From the NCBI GenBank assembly GCA_937926145.1, contig CALANW010000054.1, positions 1 through 27,402 of the forward strand: DNA of 27,402 nucleotides, given 5' to 3'. Shown here one piece after another: positions 8,067 through 15,498 of the stretch (position 1 is the first letter of the stretch; each line of letters starts with the position of its first letter). The notes under the pieces are model-generated. The model saw only the letters and a list, made by a program, of their open reading frames with translations. It did not search any database and had not been told where the DNA came from. Made by a program: the position numbers and the translations under genes. This DNA is from an uncultured Ruminococcus sp. GTDB taxonomy: Bacteria; Bacillota; Clostridia; Oscillospirales; Ruminococcaceae.

Positions 8067-9302
8067 ATGTTTGAATACTTTGACAAAGACAAAATGCTGA
8101 TACCCATAAAAATATGGGCGGCTTCTATTGATGATATTGAGGAAAGCTGTCTTGAACAGGCGGTGCATCTTGCAAACCTGCCGTTCGCAGTCGATCATAT
8201 AGCTCTTATGCCCGATACGCACACTGGAAAGGGAATGCCGATAGGCGGCGTTATTGCCTGCAAAAATACTGTGATCCCGAATGCTGTCGGCGTTGATATC
8301 GGCTGTGGAATGGCGTTCGTTCAGACTGATATCCCCGTAAAGCTTCTCCGTGAAACTATGACGGGGAGCGGCGAGCTTATAAAGGTGATAATAGGAAATA
8401 TTCTCCGAACCGTTCCCGTCGGCTTCAAGCATTACAGCAAGCCGCAGACCTCGGCGGTGCTTGACAAAGCGCAGACGGAAATAAGCAAATATTCCGCTGA
8501 TGAGGAGCTTATCGGATATATTGAGCAAAGCTATCTTTCGGTCGGAACGCTTGGCGGAGGCAATCATTTTATCGAGATACAGGAGGACGAAAACGGTCTT
8601 GCGTGTATAATGCTCCATTCAGGAAGCCGTATGTTCGGAAATATGATAGGAAAGCATTTCAATGCGCTGGCGCACAGTATAAATGACAAGTATTTTTCAT
8701 CTGTGCCGTCTTCGTACAATTTGCCTTTCCTGCCGGTTGATACGGACGCGGGTCAGCGCTATCTGAACTGGATGCATCTTGCAATGGATTTCGCATACGA
8801 AAACAGAGCCGTTATGCTCCGAAAGGTCAAGGATATCTTCACCGAGCAGGTCGAAAAGCACACGGGACTTGTACCGAATTATTCGAACGAGGTCAACTGT
8901 CATCACAACTATGCCGCACTTGAAAATCATTGCGGCGAAAATGTGTGGGTTCACCGCAAGGGCGCTGTTCACGCCGCAGAGGGAGAGGTCGCAATAATCC
9001 CCGGTTCTATGGGCTCAAACAGCTACATAGTGAAAGGTCTTGGCAATAAGGAAAGCTTTCTCACTTCATCTCACGGTGCGGGGAGAAGCTATTCAAGAAC
9101 GGGTGCGGTCGAGAAATTCTCGGTCGAGTCCGTTATGGTCGATCTGAAAGAGCGAAACGTCGTTCTCGGCAAGAATAACAAAAGCGACGTAGCCGAGGAG
9201 TGTCGCTTCGCATACAAGGACATCGACACAGTTATGGAAAATCAGAAAGATCTTACTGCGCCTATAAAGAAGCTTTTTACGGTCGGCGTGGTAAAAGGGT
9301 AA
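8067..9302 (+). CDS. rtcB: RtcB-family RNA ligase
   Basis: This 411-residue protein joins RNA 2',3'-cyclic phosphate or 3'-phosphate ends to 5'-OH ends using GTP and Mn2+. ATG 8067 is preferred over 8061 because GGA of AAAGGA (8053-8058) is 8 nt away rather than 2. Family motifs in order: DTHTGKGMPIGG, GVDIGCGM (metal ligands Asp77 and Cys80), GGGNHFIEI, HSGSRMFG, HHNYA, HRKGA, GSMGSNSY, and SSHGAGR, in which His336 corresponds to the histidine guanylylated in E. coli RtcB (His337). All key residues are present, so it should be active. It lies opposite the WYL pair and 13 nt before a DIP1984-family gene. There is no archease or RtcA in the window, which suggests a stand-alone enzyme. Confidence 0.95.
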   Translation: MFEYFDKDKMLIPIKIWAASIDDIEESCLEQAVHLANLPFAVDHIALMPDTHTGKGMPIGGVIACKNTVIPNAVGVDIGCGMAFVQTDIPVKLLRETMTGSGELIKVIIGNILRTVPVGFKHYSKPQTSAVLDKAQTEISKYSADEELIGYIEQSYLSVGTLGGGNHFIEIQEDENGLACIMLHSGSRMFGNMIGKHFNALAHSINDKYFSSVPSSYNLPFLPVDTDAGQRYLNWMHLAMDFAYENRAVMLRKVKDIFTEQVEKHTGLVPNYSNEVNCHHNYAALENHCGENVWVHRKGAVHAAEGEVAIIPGSMGSNSYIVKGLGNKESFLTSSHGAGRSYSRTGAVEKFSVESVMVDLKERNVVLGKNNKSDVAEECRFAYKDIDTVMENQKDLTAPIKKLFTVGVVKG

Positions 9303-9315
9303 AGGAGATGTTATT

Positions 9316-9768
9316 ATGAAACTTGCATCAGCATTATCGGAAAGAACGGATATCCAGAACAGGATAAGCGAACTTTCCGTAAGACTTAACAACAACGCAA
9401 AAGTTCAGGACGGCGATAAGCCTGCCGAAGACCCCATTATGCTTATGGGAGAGCTTGACAGGCTGTTCAAAAGGCTTGAAGAACTTATGGCAAGGATAAA
9501 CCTCACCAACAGCAAAACTGTCAGCGACGGCACTACTATCACCGAGATACTTGCGCAGAGGGACTGCCTCAAGAAAAAGATCGAGATCACCCGAAATTTT
9601 CTTAACACCGCAAGCAATAAGGTGAATCGTATGACAAGAACCGAAATAAAGATCGTCAGCACAGTTCCCGTTGCGGAGATACAAACGGAGCTTGACGGAC
9701 TTTCCAAGCAGCTCCGCATCGTCGATGAGAAAATTCAGGAACTGAACTGGACGACCGAGCTGATATGA
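9316..9768 (+). CDS. DIP1984-family protein
   Basis: This is a 150-residue, almost entirely alpha-helical protein with the DIP1984-family pattern: MKLASALSERTDIQNRISEL at the start, a central PAEDP then LDRLFKRLEELMARIN, TITEILAQRDCLKKKI, and a C-terminal ELNWTTEL. The length fits the family. No biochemical role is established to my knowledge. The helical make-up suggests an oligomeric scaffold or a nucleic-acid-associated protein. AAGGAG overlaps the rtcB stop and the gap is 13 nt, so it is translated from the rtcB mRNA and presumably works in the same RNA-repair response. Confidence 0.85.
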   Translation: MKLASALSERTDIQNRISELSVRLNNNAKVQDGDKPAEDPIMLMGELDRLFKRLEELMARINLTNSKTVSDGTTITEILAQRDCLKKKIEITRNFLNTASNKVNRMTRTEIKIVSTVPVAEIQTELDGLSKQLRIVDEKIQELNWTTELI

Positions 9769-9783
9769 AAAATGGGTTGGGAT

Positions 9784-9884
9784 ATACTAATTTTTAAACT
9801 GAAAGTGTACAAAAATCAAGCAAAATCTCAAATAAATGGATTTTGCGCCGATTTTTTGTCTACACTTTGATTAAAAATTAGTAT
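9784..9884. repeat. MITE-like inverted repeat, copy A
   Basis: This is a 101-bp element made almost wholly of inverted repeats. The outer arms ATACTAATTTTTAA (9784-9797) and TTAAAAATTAGTAT (9871-9884) are perfect over 14 bp. Inside are AAAGTGTA/TACACTTT, CAAAAATC paired with GATTTTTTG, and GCAAAATC/GATTTTGC. The ends match those of copy B at 12275-12510 (AATTAGTAT, and GATTTT followed by GTCTAYA). Both copies have TA at each edge, consistent with a TA target duplication. As RNA it would form a long hairpin after the DIP1984 stop. Each end also contains TTGTNY-N17-TAGTAT pointing outward. Confidence 0.75.
9856..9884 (+). promoter_or_regulatory. Outward promoter-like sequence in MITE copy A
   Basis: TTGTCT (9856-9861), 17 bp and TAGTAT (9879-9884) lie at the right end of the element. 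A start would fall near 9891, directly before the tRNA-like RNA. The same hexamers and spacing occur at the right end of copy B. Activity is inferred; the -10 matches only four of six consensus bases. Confidence 0.4.
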
Positions 9885-10096
9885 TATGCAGAAGCGGATG
9901 CACTCCTACAGCGGGAATAAGCTGATATATGGTAAGATCGGGGCAGGTCTTTAGAGGTTCGAATCCTCATTTTATTCGCATTGCCCGTTAATTTAACAAT
10001 TGCAAATTTATCTATTTTTATAACGACCTCGCATCGGCTGCATAATGGTGGGAATTGATCGGCACAAAACTTTTGTATGGTTTTGTGCCGATTTTT
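9884..10096 (+). ncRNA. Structured tRNA-like non-coding RNA downstream of rtcB
   Basis: No protein frame is supported here, but strong RNA structure is visible. GCGGATG (9894-9900) pairs with TATTCGC (9973-9979) as a 7-bp acceptor-like stem including two GU pairs. CAGC-GGGAATAA-GCTG (9909-9924) resembles a D-arm with GG in its loop. AAGATC-GGGGCA-GGTCTT (9934-9951) sits in the anticodon-arm position. GAGG-TTCGAAT-CCTC (9954-9968) is a canonical T-arm and B box. The spacers are too long for a functional tRNA, the central loop is not a normal anticodon loop, and there is no CCA. A second closing stem, ATTATGCAG (9884-9892) with CTGCATAAT (10038-10046) plus GATGC (9897-9901) with GCATC (10031-10035), is perfect over 9 and 5 bp and competes with the acceptor-like stem. 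The RNA ends in a strong terminator. Y-RNA/YrlA-like RNAs near rtcB are the closest known analogy. Confidence 0.62.
10058..10096 (+). terminator. Rho-independent terminator of the rtcB/ncRNA region
   Basis: A perfect 13-bp stem, ATCGGCACAAAAC (10058-10070) with GTTTTGTGCCGAT (10080-10092), encloses a 9-nt loop and is followed by a run of T to 10096. It defines the 3' end of the structured RNA. Confidence 0.9.
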
Positions 10097-10230
10097 ATAA
10101 AGTGACAGCTGTGTTTACAAGTCCTGTTTTTCGGGATCGAGCTGTAGTATTTTCTGCAGCACATACAGAGATCCACAGTTTTCATTTGTTAAATATTATT
10201 AAAAACTCTCCCCAAAAATAAAATTCCCCC
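10097..10230. other. Intergenic stretch with a small hairpin
   Basis: No supported + strand gene lies here. GCTGTAG (10141-10147) and CTGCAGC (10154-10160) can form a 7-bp hairpin inside a weaker GGATC/GATCC pairing. The stretch separates the terminator from the MarR promoter and carries no other signal I can identify. Confidence 0.5.
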
Positions 10231-10259
10231 TTGACAAAACGAAAAAACAGTTATATAAT
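10231..10259 (+). promoter_or_regulatory. Consensus promoter of the marR-MATE operon
   Basis: TTGACA (10231-10236), exactly 17 bp, and TATAAT (10254-10259) make a perfect-consensus sigmaA promoter. Such a strong promoter is normally held down by a repressor, here the MarR protein acting at the overlapping palindrome. Confidence 0.92.
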
Positions 10260-10289
10260 TATCATTGGTAATTACCTTTGATAATTATA
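10254..10289. promoter_or_regulatory. Nested palindromic MarR operator
   Basis: TATAATTATCA (10254-10264) and TGATAATTATA (10279-10289) are perfect 11-bp inverted arms. Between them lies a second perfect palindrome, GGTAATTACC (10267-10276). The outer arm includes the -10 box and the site runs to the ribosome binding site, so binding would block transcription of the operon. Autoregulation by the MarR protein is inferred from the position. Confidence 0.8.
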
Positions 10290-10298
10290 GGAGGCAAT

Positions 10299-10748
10299 AT
10301 GACACCCGAAAAAGTAAAAGAAATGCTGGATGCCTGCTATCTGGCAAAAAGGATAAGAGAATTGCTGCCCGAACTGCCAAAGGGCGTTGCGCCATCGTAT
10401 ATCCAATATCTCGATACGATAAGACAGCTCGAACAGAACGGGGAAAAAGTGAAAATTTCCGATATAAGCGAAGCGCTGGAGCTTCCACGACCGGGAGTGA
10501 CCAGAACCGTTAGGGAAATGGAGGAGAAAGGCTATCTTCGCAAGCTTCCCTCGGACGAGGACGGCAGGATAACCTACATTGCCGTTACGCCAAAGGGCGA
10601 GGAGCTGTCCGAGCGGTATGACAAGACCTATTTTTCCGAACTATCTCAGAAACTTGACAATATCTCGGACGAGGAAGCGGACGGAATGATAGCCGCTGTC
10701 GAAAAATTCTATAAAGTAATGAGCGAAAGGAAGAAAAAAAATGGATAA
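10299..10748 (+). CDS. MarR-family transcriptional regulator
   Basis: This is a 149-residue winged-helix regulator. The start is ATG 10299 behind AGGAGG (10289-10294). A TTG at 10278 also opens the frame but lies in the operator and has no RBS. The DNA-binding part, about residues 50-100, shows VKISDISEALELPRPGVTRT (helix-turn-helix), then VREMEEKGYLRKLPSDEDGR (recognition-wing region), then TYIAVTPKGEEL. Flanking helices form the dimer interface. The gene overlaps the MATE start by 8 nt. It probably represses its own operon until a toxic ligand binds. Confidence 0.92.
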   Translation: MTPEKVKEMLDACYLAKRIRELLPELPKGVAPSYIQYLDTIRQLEQNGEKVKISDISEALELPRPGVTRTVREMEEKGYLRKLPSDEDGRITYIAVTPKGEELSERYDKTYFSELSQKLDNISDEEADGMIAAVEKFYKVMSERKKKNG

Positions 10749-12087
10749 TTCAAGATCGGATTTTACGCAGGGAAAAATTTTGAATAAGCTTGTAAGCTTT
10801 ATGATGCCGATACTCGGCGCGCTCGTCCTGCAGGCGGCTTACGGTGCAGTTGACCTGCTTGTTGTCGGACGCTTCGGCACGACTGCGGGACTTTCGGCGG
10901 TTTCAACGGGAAGTCAGGTGCTGAATCTCGTAACGTTCGTAATCATTCAGCTTGCAATGGGAATGACGGTGCTTATCGCGCGCTATATCGGCGAAAAAAG
11001 ACAGGAGGATATAGGTCCTGTCATCGGCGGCTCAACGGTCGTTTTTGCGATAATATCCGCCGTCCTTTTTGTCGTGATGATATGCTTTGCAAAGCCAATA
11101 TCGGCGCTTATGCAAGCACCCAAAGAAGCTATCGAAGCAACGGCGGCTTATGTCCGTATCTGCGGAGGAGGAATTTTCTTCATCGTTGCATATAACCTGC
11201 TTGCGGCGATATTCCGAGGCTTGGGCGACAGCCGTTCACCGCTTATCTTCGTTGCAGTGGCGTGTGCTGTCAATATCGTAGGTGACCTTGTGCTTGTCGC
11301 AGGATTCAAAATGGACGCTTCGGGCGCGGCTCTCGCAACGGTGTTTGCTCAGGCGGTGAGCGTTGTTTTCGCTCTGATGCTTCTCAAAAAAAGAAAGCTC
11401 CCGTTCAAAATTTCCAAGAGCGATTTCAGACTCAACCACCAGTGCCAAAGAGCATTCAAAGTCGGACTTCCGCTTGCATTTCAGGAGTGCCTTACTCAGA
11501 TATCGTTCCTTGCGCTCTGCGCTTTCGTGAACAGGCTCGGACTCGAAGCTTCTTCGGGATACGGCGTTGCCTGCAAGATAGTCAGCTTCGCAATGCTTAT
11601 CCCGAGCGCGATAATGCAGTCTATGGCATCGTTCGTTTCGCAGAATGTCGGCGCGGGAAACGAGAAAAGAGCGCAAAAGTCGATGTTCACGGGAATGGGT
11701 ATCGGTGTCATCATCGGCTGTATAGCCTTTGTGCTCGTAATGTTCAAGGGCGACCTGCTGACGGGGATTTTCACGACCGATGCCGCCGTCGTGCAGAACG
11801 GCTATGACTATCTCAAAGGCTTCGCCCCAGAAACTATCGTCACGGCAATACTTTTCAGTATGATAGGCTATTTCAACGGTCACGACAAAACGCTCTGGGT
11901 AATGATACAGGGACTTGTTCAGACACTTCTCGTCCGTCTGCCGCTCGCGTATTTTATGAGCATACAGCCGAATGCAAGCCTTACCAAAATAGGTCTTGCC
12001 GCACCGGCCGCAACGGTTTTCGGAATAATCCTCAATGTAATTTTCTTCATATACATAAATAAAAAGCAGGAAAAAATAACGGAATAA
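10741..12087 (+). CDS. MATE-family multidrug efflux transporter
   Basis: This is a 448-residue protein with about 12 transmembrane helices. It shows the MATE layout: LVSFMMPILGALVLQAAYGAVDLLVVGRFGT at the start, QLAMGMTVLIARYIGE in helix 2-3, ICGGGIFFIVAYNLLAAIFRGLGDSRSPL before the mid-point, and the second-half repeat FVSQNVGAGNEKRAQKSMFTGMG. The length is typical. These pumps export cationic drugs, dyes or metabolites using Na+ or H+ gradients. Translation starts inside the end of the marR gene (8-nt overlap), so expression is coupled to the regulator, which presumably senses a substrate of the pump. Confidence 0.94.
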   Translation: MDNSRSDFTQGKILNKLVSFMMPILGALVLQAAYGAVDLLVVGRFGTTAGLSAVSTGSQVLNLVTFVIIQLAMGMTVLIARYIGEKRQEDIGPVIGGSTVVFAIISAVLFVVMICFAKPISALMQAPKEAIEATAAYVRICGGGIFFIVAYNLLAAIFRGLGDSRSPLIFVAVACAVNIVGDLVLVAGFKMDASGAALATVFAQAVSVVFALMLLKKRKLPFKISKSDFRLNHQCQRAFKVGLPLAFQECLTQISFLALCAFVNRLGLEASSGYGVACKIVSFAMLIPSAIMQSMASFVSQNVGAGNEKRAQKSMFTGMGIGVIIGCIAFVLVMFKGDLLTGIFTTDAAVVQNGYDYLKGFAPETIVTAILFSMIGYFNGHDKTLWVMIQGLVQTLLVRLPLAYFMSIQPNASLTKIGLAAPAATVFGIILNVIFFIYINKKQEKITE

Positions 12088-12112
12088 AAACTCCTTTTTG
12101 TAAGGTGAATGA

Positions 12113-12163
12113 GTGCCTTGGCAATTGCAGTAAAATGTATTGCCGAGGTGCTTTTTCTTTTTT
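12113..12163 (+). terminator. Terminator after the MATE gene
   Basis: A 13-bp stem with three GU pairs, GTGCCTTGGCAAT (12113-12125) and ATTGCCGAGGTGC (12139-12151), is followed by TTTTTCTTTTTT. It closes the marR-MATE operon. Confidence 0.85.
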
Positions 12164-12218
12164 CAGACAGCTTCGCAGCCATAAATTGTTATAATTAGTT
12201 TTTCATACGTTCATTGAA

Positions 12219-12270
12219 TATATCAAAATTTTATGCTATGCTACTACATACAAAACTGCTTTTTGATATA
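12219..12270. repeat. Isolated inverted repeat next to MITE copy B
   Basis: TATATCAAAA (12219-12228) and TTTTGATATA (12261-12270) are perfect 10-bp arms around an AT-rich 32-nt spacer. The repeat ends 4 bp before MITE copy B. No function is evident; it may be a binding site or the remains of another insertion. Confidence 0.5.
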
Positions 12271-12274
12271 GTCA

Positions 12275-12510
12275 ATACTAATTCTTGATCAACCTATAGA
12301 CAAACTCTCGGCTATAATAAGTTCATTCTGCGTCAAACTCCCTTGTCAGGCGTGATCTCCCCCAGTATGGGGAGGTGTCGGCTTTATGCCGACAGAGGGG
12401 CTGACCGACAGACCAGCCTGTCATCGGCCGCTCTCCAAGGTCAGCACAGTGACCTGACTGAACTTATTCTATCTGTCGATTTTGTCTATAGAACGATCGA
12501 GAATTAGTAT
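12275..12510. repeat. MITE-like element, copy B
   Basis: This is a 236-bp element bounded by imperfect terminal inverted repeats of about 33 bp: ATACTAATTCTTGATC at the left, with CTATAGACAAA further in, and TTTGTCTATAG then GATCGAGAATTAGTAT at the right. Nested inside are AATAAGTTCA/TGAACTTATT (12316-12325, 12459-12468), a CTCCCC/GGGGAG hairpin (12357-12374) and a TGTCGGC/GCCGACA hairpin (12376-12394). No transposase is encoded. The ends resemble copy A and TA flanks both sides. Inner hairpins of this kind resemble palindromic intergenic repeats in gut Clostridia. Confidence 0.8.
12482..12510 (+). promoter_or_regulatory. Outward promoter-like sequence in MITE copy B
   Basis: TTGTCT (12482-12487), 17 bp and TAGTAT (12505-12510) lie at the right end of the element, 25 bp before the kinase start. 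The hexamers and spacing are the same as in copy A. No other promoter is obvious between the MATE terminator and the kinase, so the element may supply it. This is inferred. Confidence 0.45.
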
Positions 12511-12535
12511 AAAAACTATCAAGGATTGGATATTT

Positions 12536-15360
12536 ATGAACAGAAAAAATATGCAGCGATTGAATTTACGCGGCACGGCAATACGAATGATCGCTTTTTT
12601 TATCTGTATACTGACCGTGCTTTCTTTCCCGATAACGGCTTTTGCGGCTTCGATACCGCATCTTGAAACACCGAATTACAAGGTGTCATTCTATTATTTC
12701 GACTGCTACAATATGACGGACGAAAACGGCACACGCTATGGTTACGGCTATGAAATGATGCAGGAGATCTCCAACTATCTGCAATGCACATTTTCCTATG
12801 TCGGATATGATAAGTCTGCTGCCGAATGTGTGGATATGCTACGAAACGGCGAGCTTGATATCTACACCGCCGCCAAAATGACCGATGAGCGCCTTGACGA
12901 GTTTGCTTTCTCAACTCACCCCGCTATCACAGCGTTCACCTGTATGAATGTCAAGGTCGGCAACACCGCTATCAAGGCTGGGGATTACTCCACATATAAC
13001 GGACTTCGCATCGGTCTGCTCCAGCGGCATACATATAACGACCAATTTCTTGAATGGGCGGAGTCGAAGGGCTTTTCCTACGAGATACTTTATTACGAAA
13101 CTCCGACCGAGCTTTCAAAGGCGCTTATCGACGGCGAAGTTGACGCTCTCGTGAACAGCTATATCGGAACGCCCAAGGACGAAACCGTTATAGAAAATTT
13201 CGGCGAAACACCGTATTATATTATGGCGCGAAAGGAAGATCAGGCTCTTATCGACAATATCGACCACGCTATAGATCAGATGAATATAGAGATGCCGAAC
13301 TGGCGCTCAAATCTGTATGCGAGATATTACGGCGCTCAGGATATGAACGCAAAACTCACTGACAGCGAGCAGGCGCTCCTTAATAAGCTTCGTGAGGAAA
13401 ATTATCCGAGCTGCCCTCGCTCCCGACAGTGCACCGTATTCCTATTACGGGGACGGTGAGTGTCAGGGCATCACAGCCGATATTTTAAAAGCGACCGCAG
13501 AACGGCTCGGACTCGACTATGAATTTATCCCTGCCGCGACCAAACAGGAATATATCGATATACTCAAATCGGGAAGCGCAGATGTATGGCTCGATTCGGA
13601 TATGGAGAATCCGACCGTCGGAGAAACTTACTACCGAACAACAGAACCATATTTAAGAACAACAGTATCAATGCTTCGCCAACGCAGAGCTTCTTCTCAG
13701 GTAAAAAAGCTTATCGTTCTTTCAAATGACCGTACCGTAAAGGAGCTCGTTTCGGCGAACTGGCCTGATGCAGAGATAATTTCGGCAGGTACTACCGAGC
13801 AGTGCGTAAAAAGCATCATTTTGGGCGAAGCGGACGGCGCGCTCCTTGTGACATATACCGCGCAGAAGCTTGCGAGAGAAGATGTGCAGAATCGGCTACG
13901 TACAGATATCGTGCAGAACGCCTCGGTCGAACTGCGAATGGCTGTAAATGCCGATATTGACCGTGATTTTTACGGCTTGTGGTCAAAGACCCTGCTTACG
14001 GTATCGGGCGAAGTGCAGGACAATATCATCGATAAATATGTGGAAATGCCTGCGGAAAAATACTCTCTGCGGCAGTATATTTTTGACCACCCTATAATAT
14101 GGGTGCTGATCGCGGCGGTTATCCTGTCGATAGTTTTCCTTGCGGTAATGAACGCGCAGTCTGTAAAAAGCCGAAATAAGCAGAAAGCCATTTCCGATGA
14201 GCTGGCGCTGGCTCTTGAAGAAGCCAAGGAGGCAACTGCCGCGAAAAATGAGTTCTTCTCAAAGATGAGCCATGATATACGAACGCCCCTCAATGCCGTG
14301 CTCGGAATGTCGCAGATAGCGCAGAAATACATCGATGACCCGAAGCGCCTTAACGAAGCTCTGGACAGCATCTCGTCCGAGGGAAACTATCTTCTTTCGC
14401 TCATCGATTCCATTCTTGACGTTAATCAGCTCGAATACGGCAGTCTGGAGCTCAATGCATCGCCGTTCGACCTGACAAAATGCGTGAAAGACAGCATTGA
14501 CCTGCTTATTCCCGTGGCAAGGCGTACCGACCGAAAGCTGACCTTGAACTGCAATTGCGGCGAAGCGGTCGTTATCGGAGATTCGGGCAGGCTTAGCCAG
14601 ATAGCCGATAAACATAGTTTCAAACGCCCTCAAATACACCGAGGCAGGCGGAAATATCGAAGTGAGCCTTGAAGCACTTCCCGAAAACCGCTACCGCTTT
14701 GTGTGCAAAGACGACGGTATCGGAATGTCTGAGGAATTCCTGAAGCACATTACCGATGATTATGTCCGCGCCGAGGATAGCCGAATATCGAAAATTCAGG
14801 GCACAGGTCTTGGAATGTCGATAGTAAACAAGCTGACAAAGCTTATGGGCGGCACTCTTTCAGTCGAAAGCGAGCTTGGAAAAGGCTCTGTTTTCACGGT
14901 CGAGATACCGCTTGAACCCGCTTCACCCGAACAGCGCAGTGAGGTGCTTGAGCCCGAACATTCCGAAACGGATAAACGGCAGTTTAAAGGCAAGTGGGTT
15001 CTTCTTGCCGAGGATAACGCCCTCAATGCCGAAATAGCCTCCGAGCTTATGCAGAGTCTCGGACTTTCCGTTGACTGGGCGGAAAACGGCGCTGCTGCCG
15101 TCGAAAAGCTCGAAAGCTTCGCCCCCGATACATATTTTGCGATATTTATGGATATGCAGATGCCCGTAATGGACGGCGTAACGGCAACGTTAAAGATACG
15201 CACAAGTCATCATGCCGACCACGGTATCCCGATAATCGCAATGACGGCGAACACCTTTGATGCCGATAAAAAGCGCTGTATCGATGCAGGTATGAATGGA
15301 TATATCTCCAAGCCTATCGCCACCGAAGCCATTGTAAAAGCTTTGATGAAATGTAAATGA
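12536..15360 (+). pseudogene. Hybrid sensor histidine kinase, broken by two +1 frameshifts
   Basis: Three frames together encode one BvgS/EvgS-like hybrid kinase of about 940 residues. Frame 1 (12536-13459) has a signal/TM segment and a periplasmic amino-acid-binding-like domain. Frame 2 (usable from 13392 to about 14610) has a second such domain (IRAALAPDSAPYSYYGDG), a TM helix (about 14090-14155), HisKA with the phosphoacceptor His at 14271-14273 (SHDIRTPLNAVLGMSQ) and the start of the ATPase. Frame 3 (to 15360) has the rest of HATPase (DDGIGMS, GTGLGMS) and a receiver domain with acceptor Asp at 15151-15153 (FMDMQMPVMDG). Removing one A near 13398-13400 and one near 14610-14612 restores one continuous frame. 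It is either a recent pseudogene or carries assembly errors. The domains are otherwise intact. Confidence 0.85.
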
Positions 15361-15375
15361 TTTTTTTGACAGGCT

Positions 15376-15410
15376 AAATTCCCCCGAATCAATTTTTCGG
15401 GGGAATTTTT
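15376..15410 (+). terminator. Terminator after the sensor kinase
   Basis: AAATTCCCCCGAA (15376-15388) and TTCGGGGGAATTT (15396-15408) form a 13-bp stem with a 7-nt loop, followed by further T. It separates the kinase from the next gene. Confidence 0.9.
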
Positions 15411-15443
15411 CATCTGTATATTTGTTGAAAATCGGTTAAGCGG

Positions 15444-15472
15444 TTGAAAAAAACAAATTAATATGCTAAAAT
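15444..15472 (+). promoter_or_regulatory. Promoter of the GTPase-nuclease fusion gene
   Basis: TTGAAA (15444-15449), 17 bp and TAAAAT (15467-15472) give a good sigmaA promoter with a predicted start near 15479. That start lies downstream of the ATG at 15463, which argues for translation from ATG 15499. Confidence 0.65.
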
Positions 15473-15498
15473 ATAAAAAAACGCTGATTGGTGATTTG

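Noticed and set aside
8004..8618. 204-codon - strand frame opposite rtcB
   Set aside because: It is antisense to a gene with complete RtcB motifs, has no homology I recognise, and is a codon-bias shadow.
9894..9980. An ordinary functional tRNA gene
   Set aside because: The T-arm is canonical, but spacers between arms are far too long, the T-arm is separated from the acceptor-like stem by 4 nt, the central hairpin has a 6-nt loop without a usable anticodon, and no CCA is encoded. It is described as tRNA-like RNA instead.
10022..10189. Small - strand frame (about 55 codons) rich in Cys (LCMCCRKYY, then CKHSC)
   Set aside because: It lacks a ribosome binding site and overlaps the strong terminator and the 3' part of the structured RNA, so it is more likely chance.
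12357..12394. Intrinsic terminator or riboswitch inside MITE copy B
   Set aside because: The two hairpins are not followed by a U run and lie within a palindromic mobile repeat, so they are better read as part of that element.
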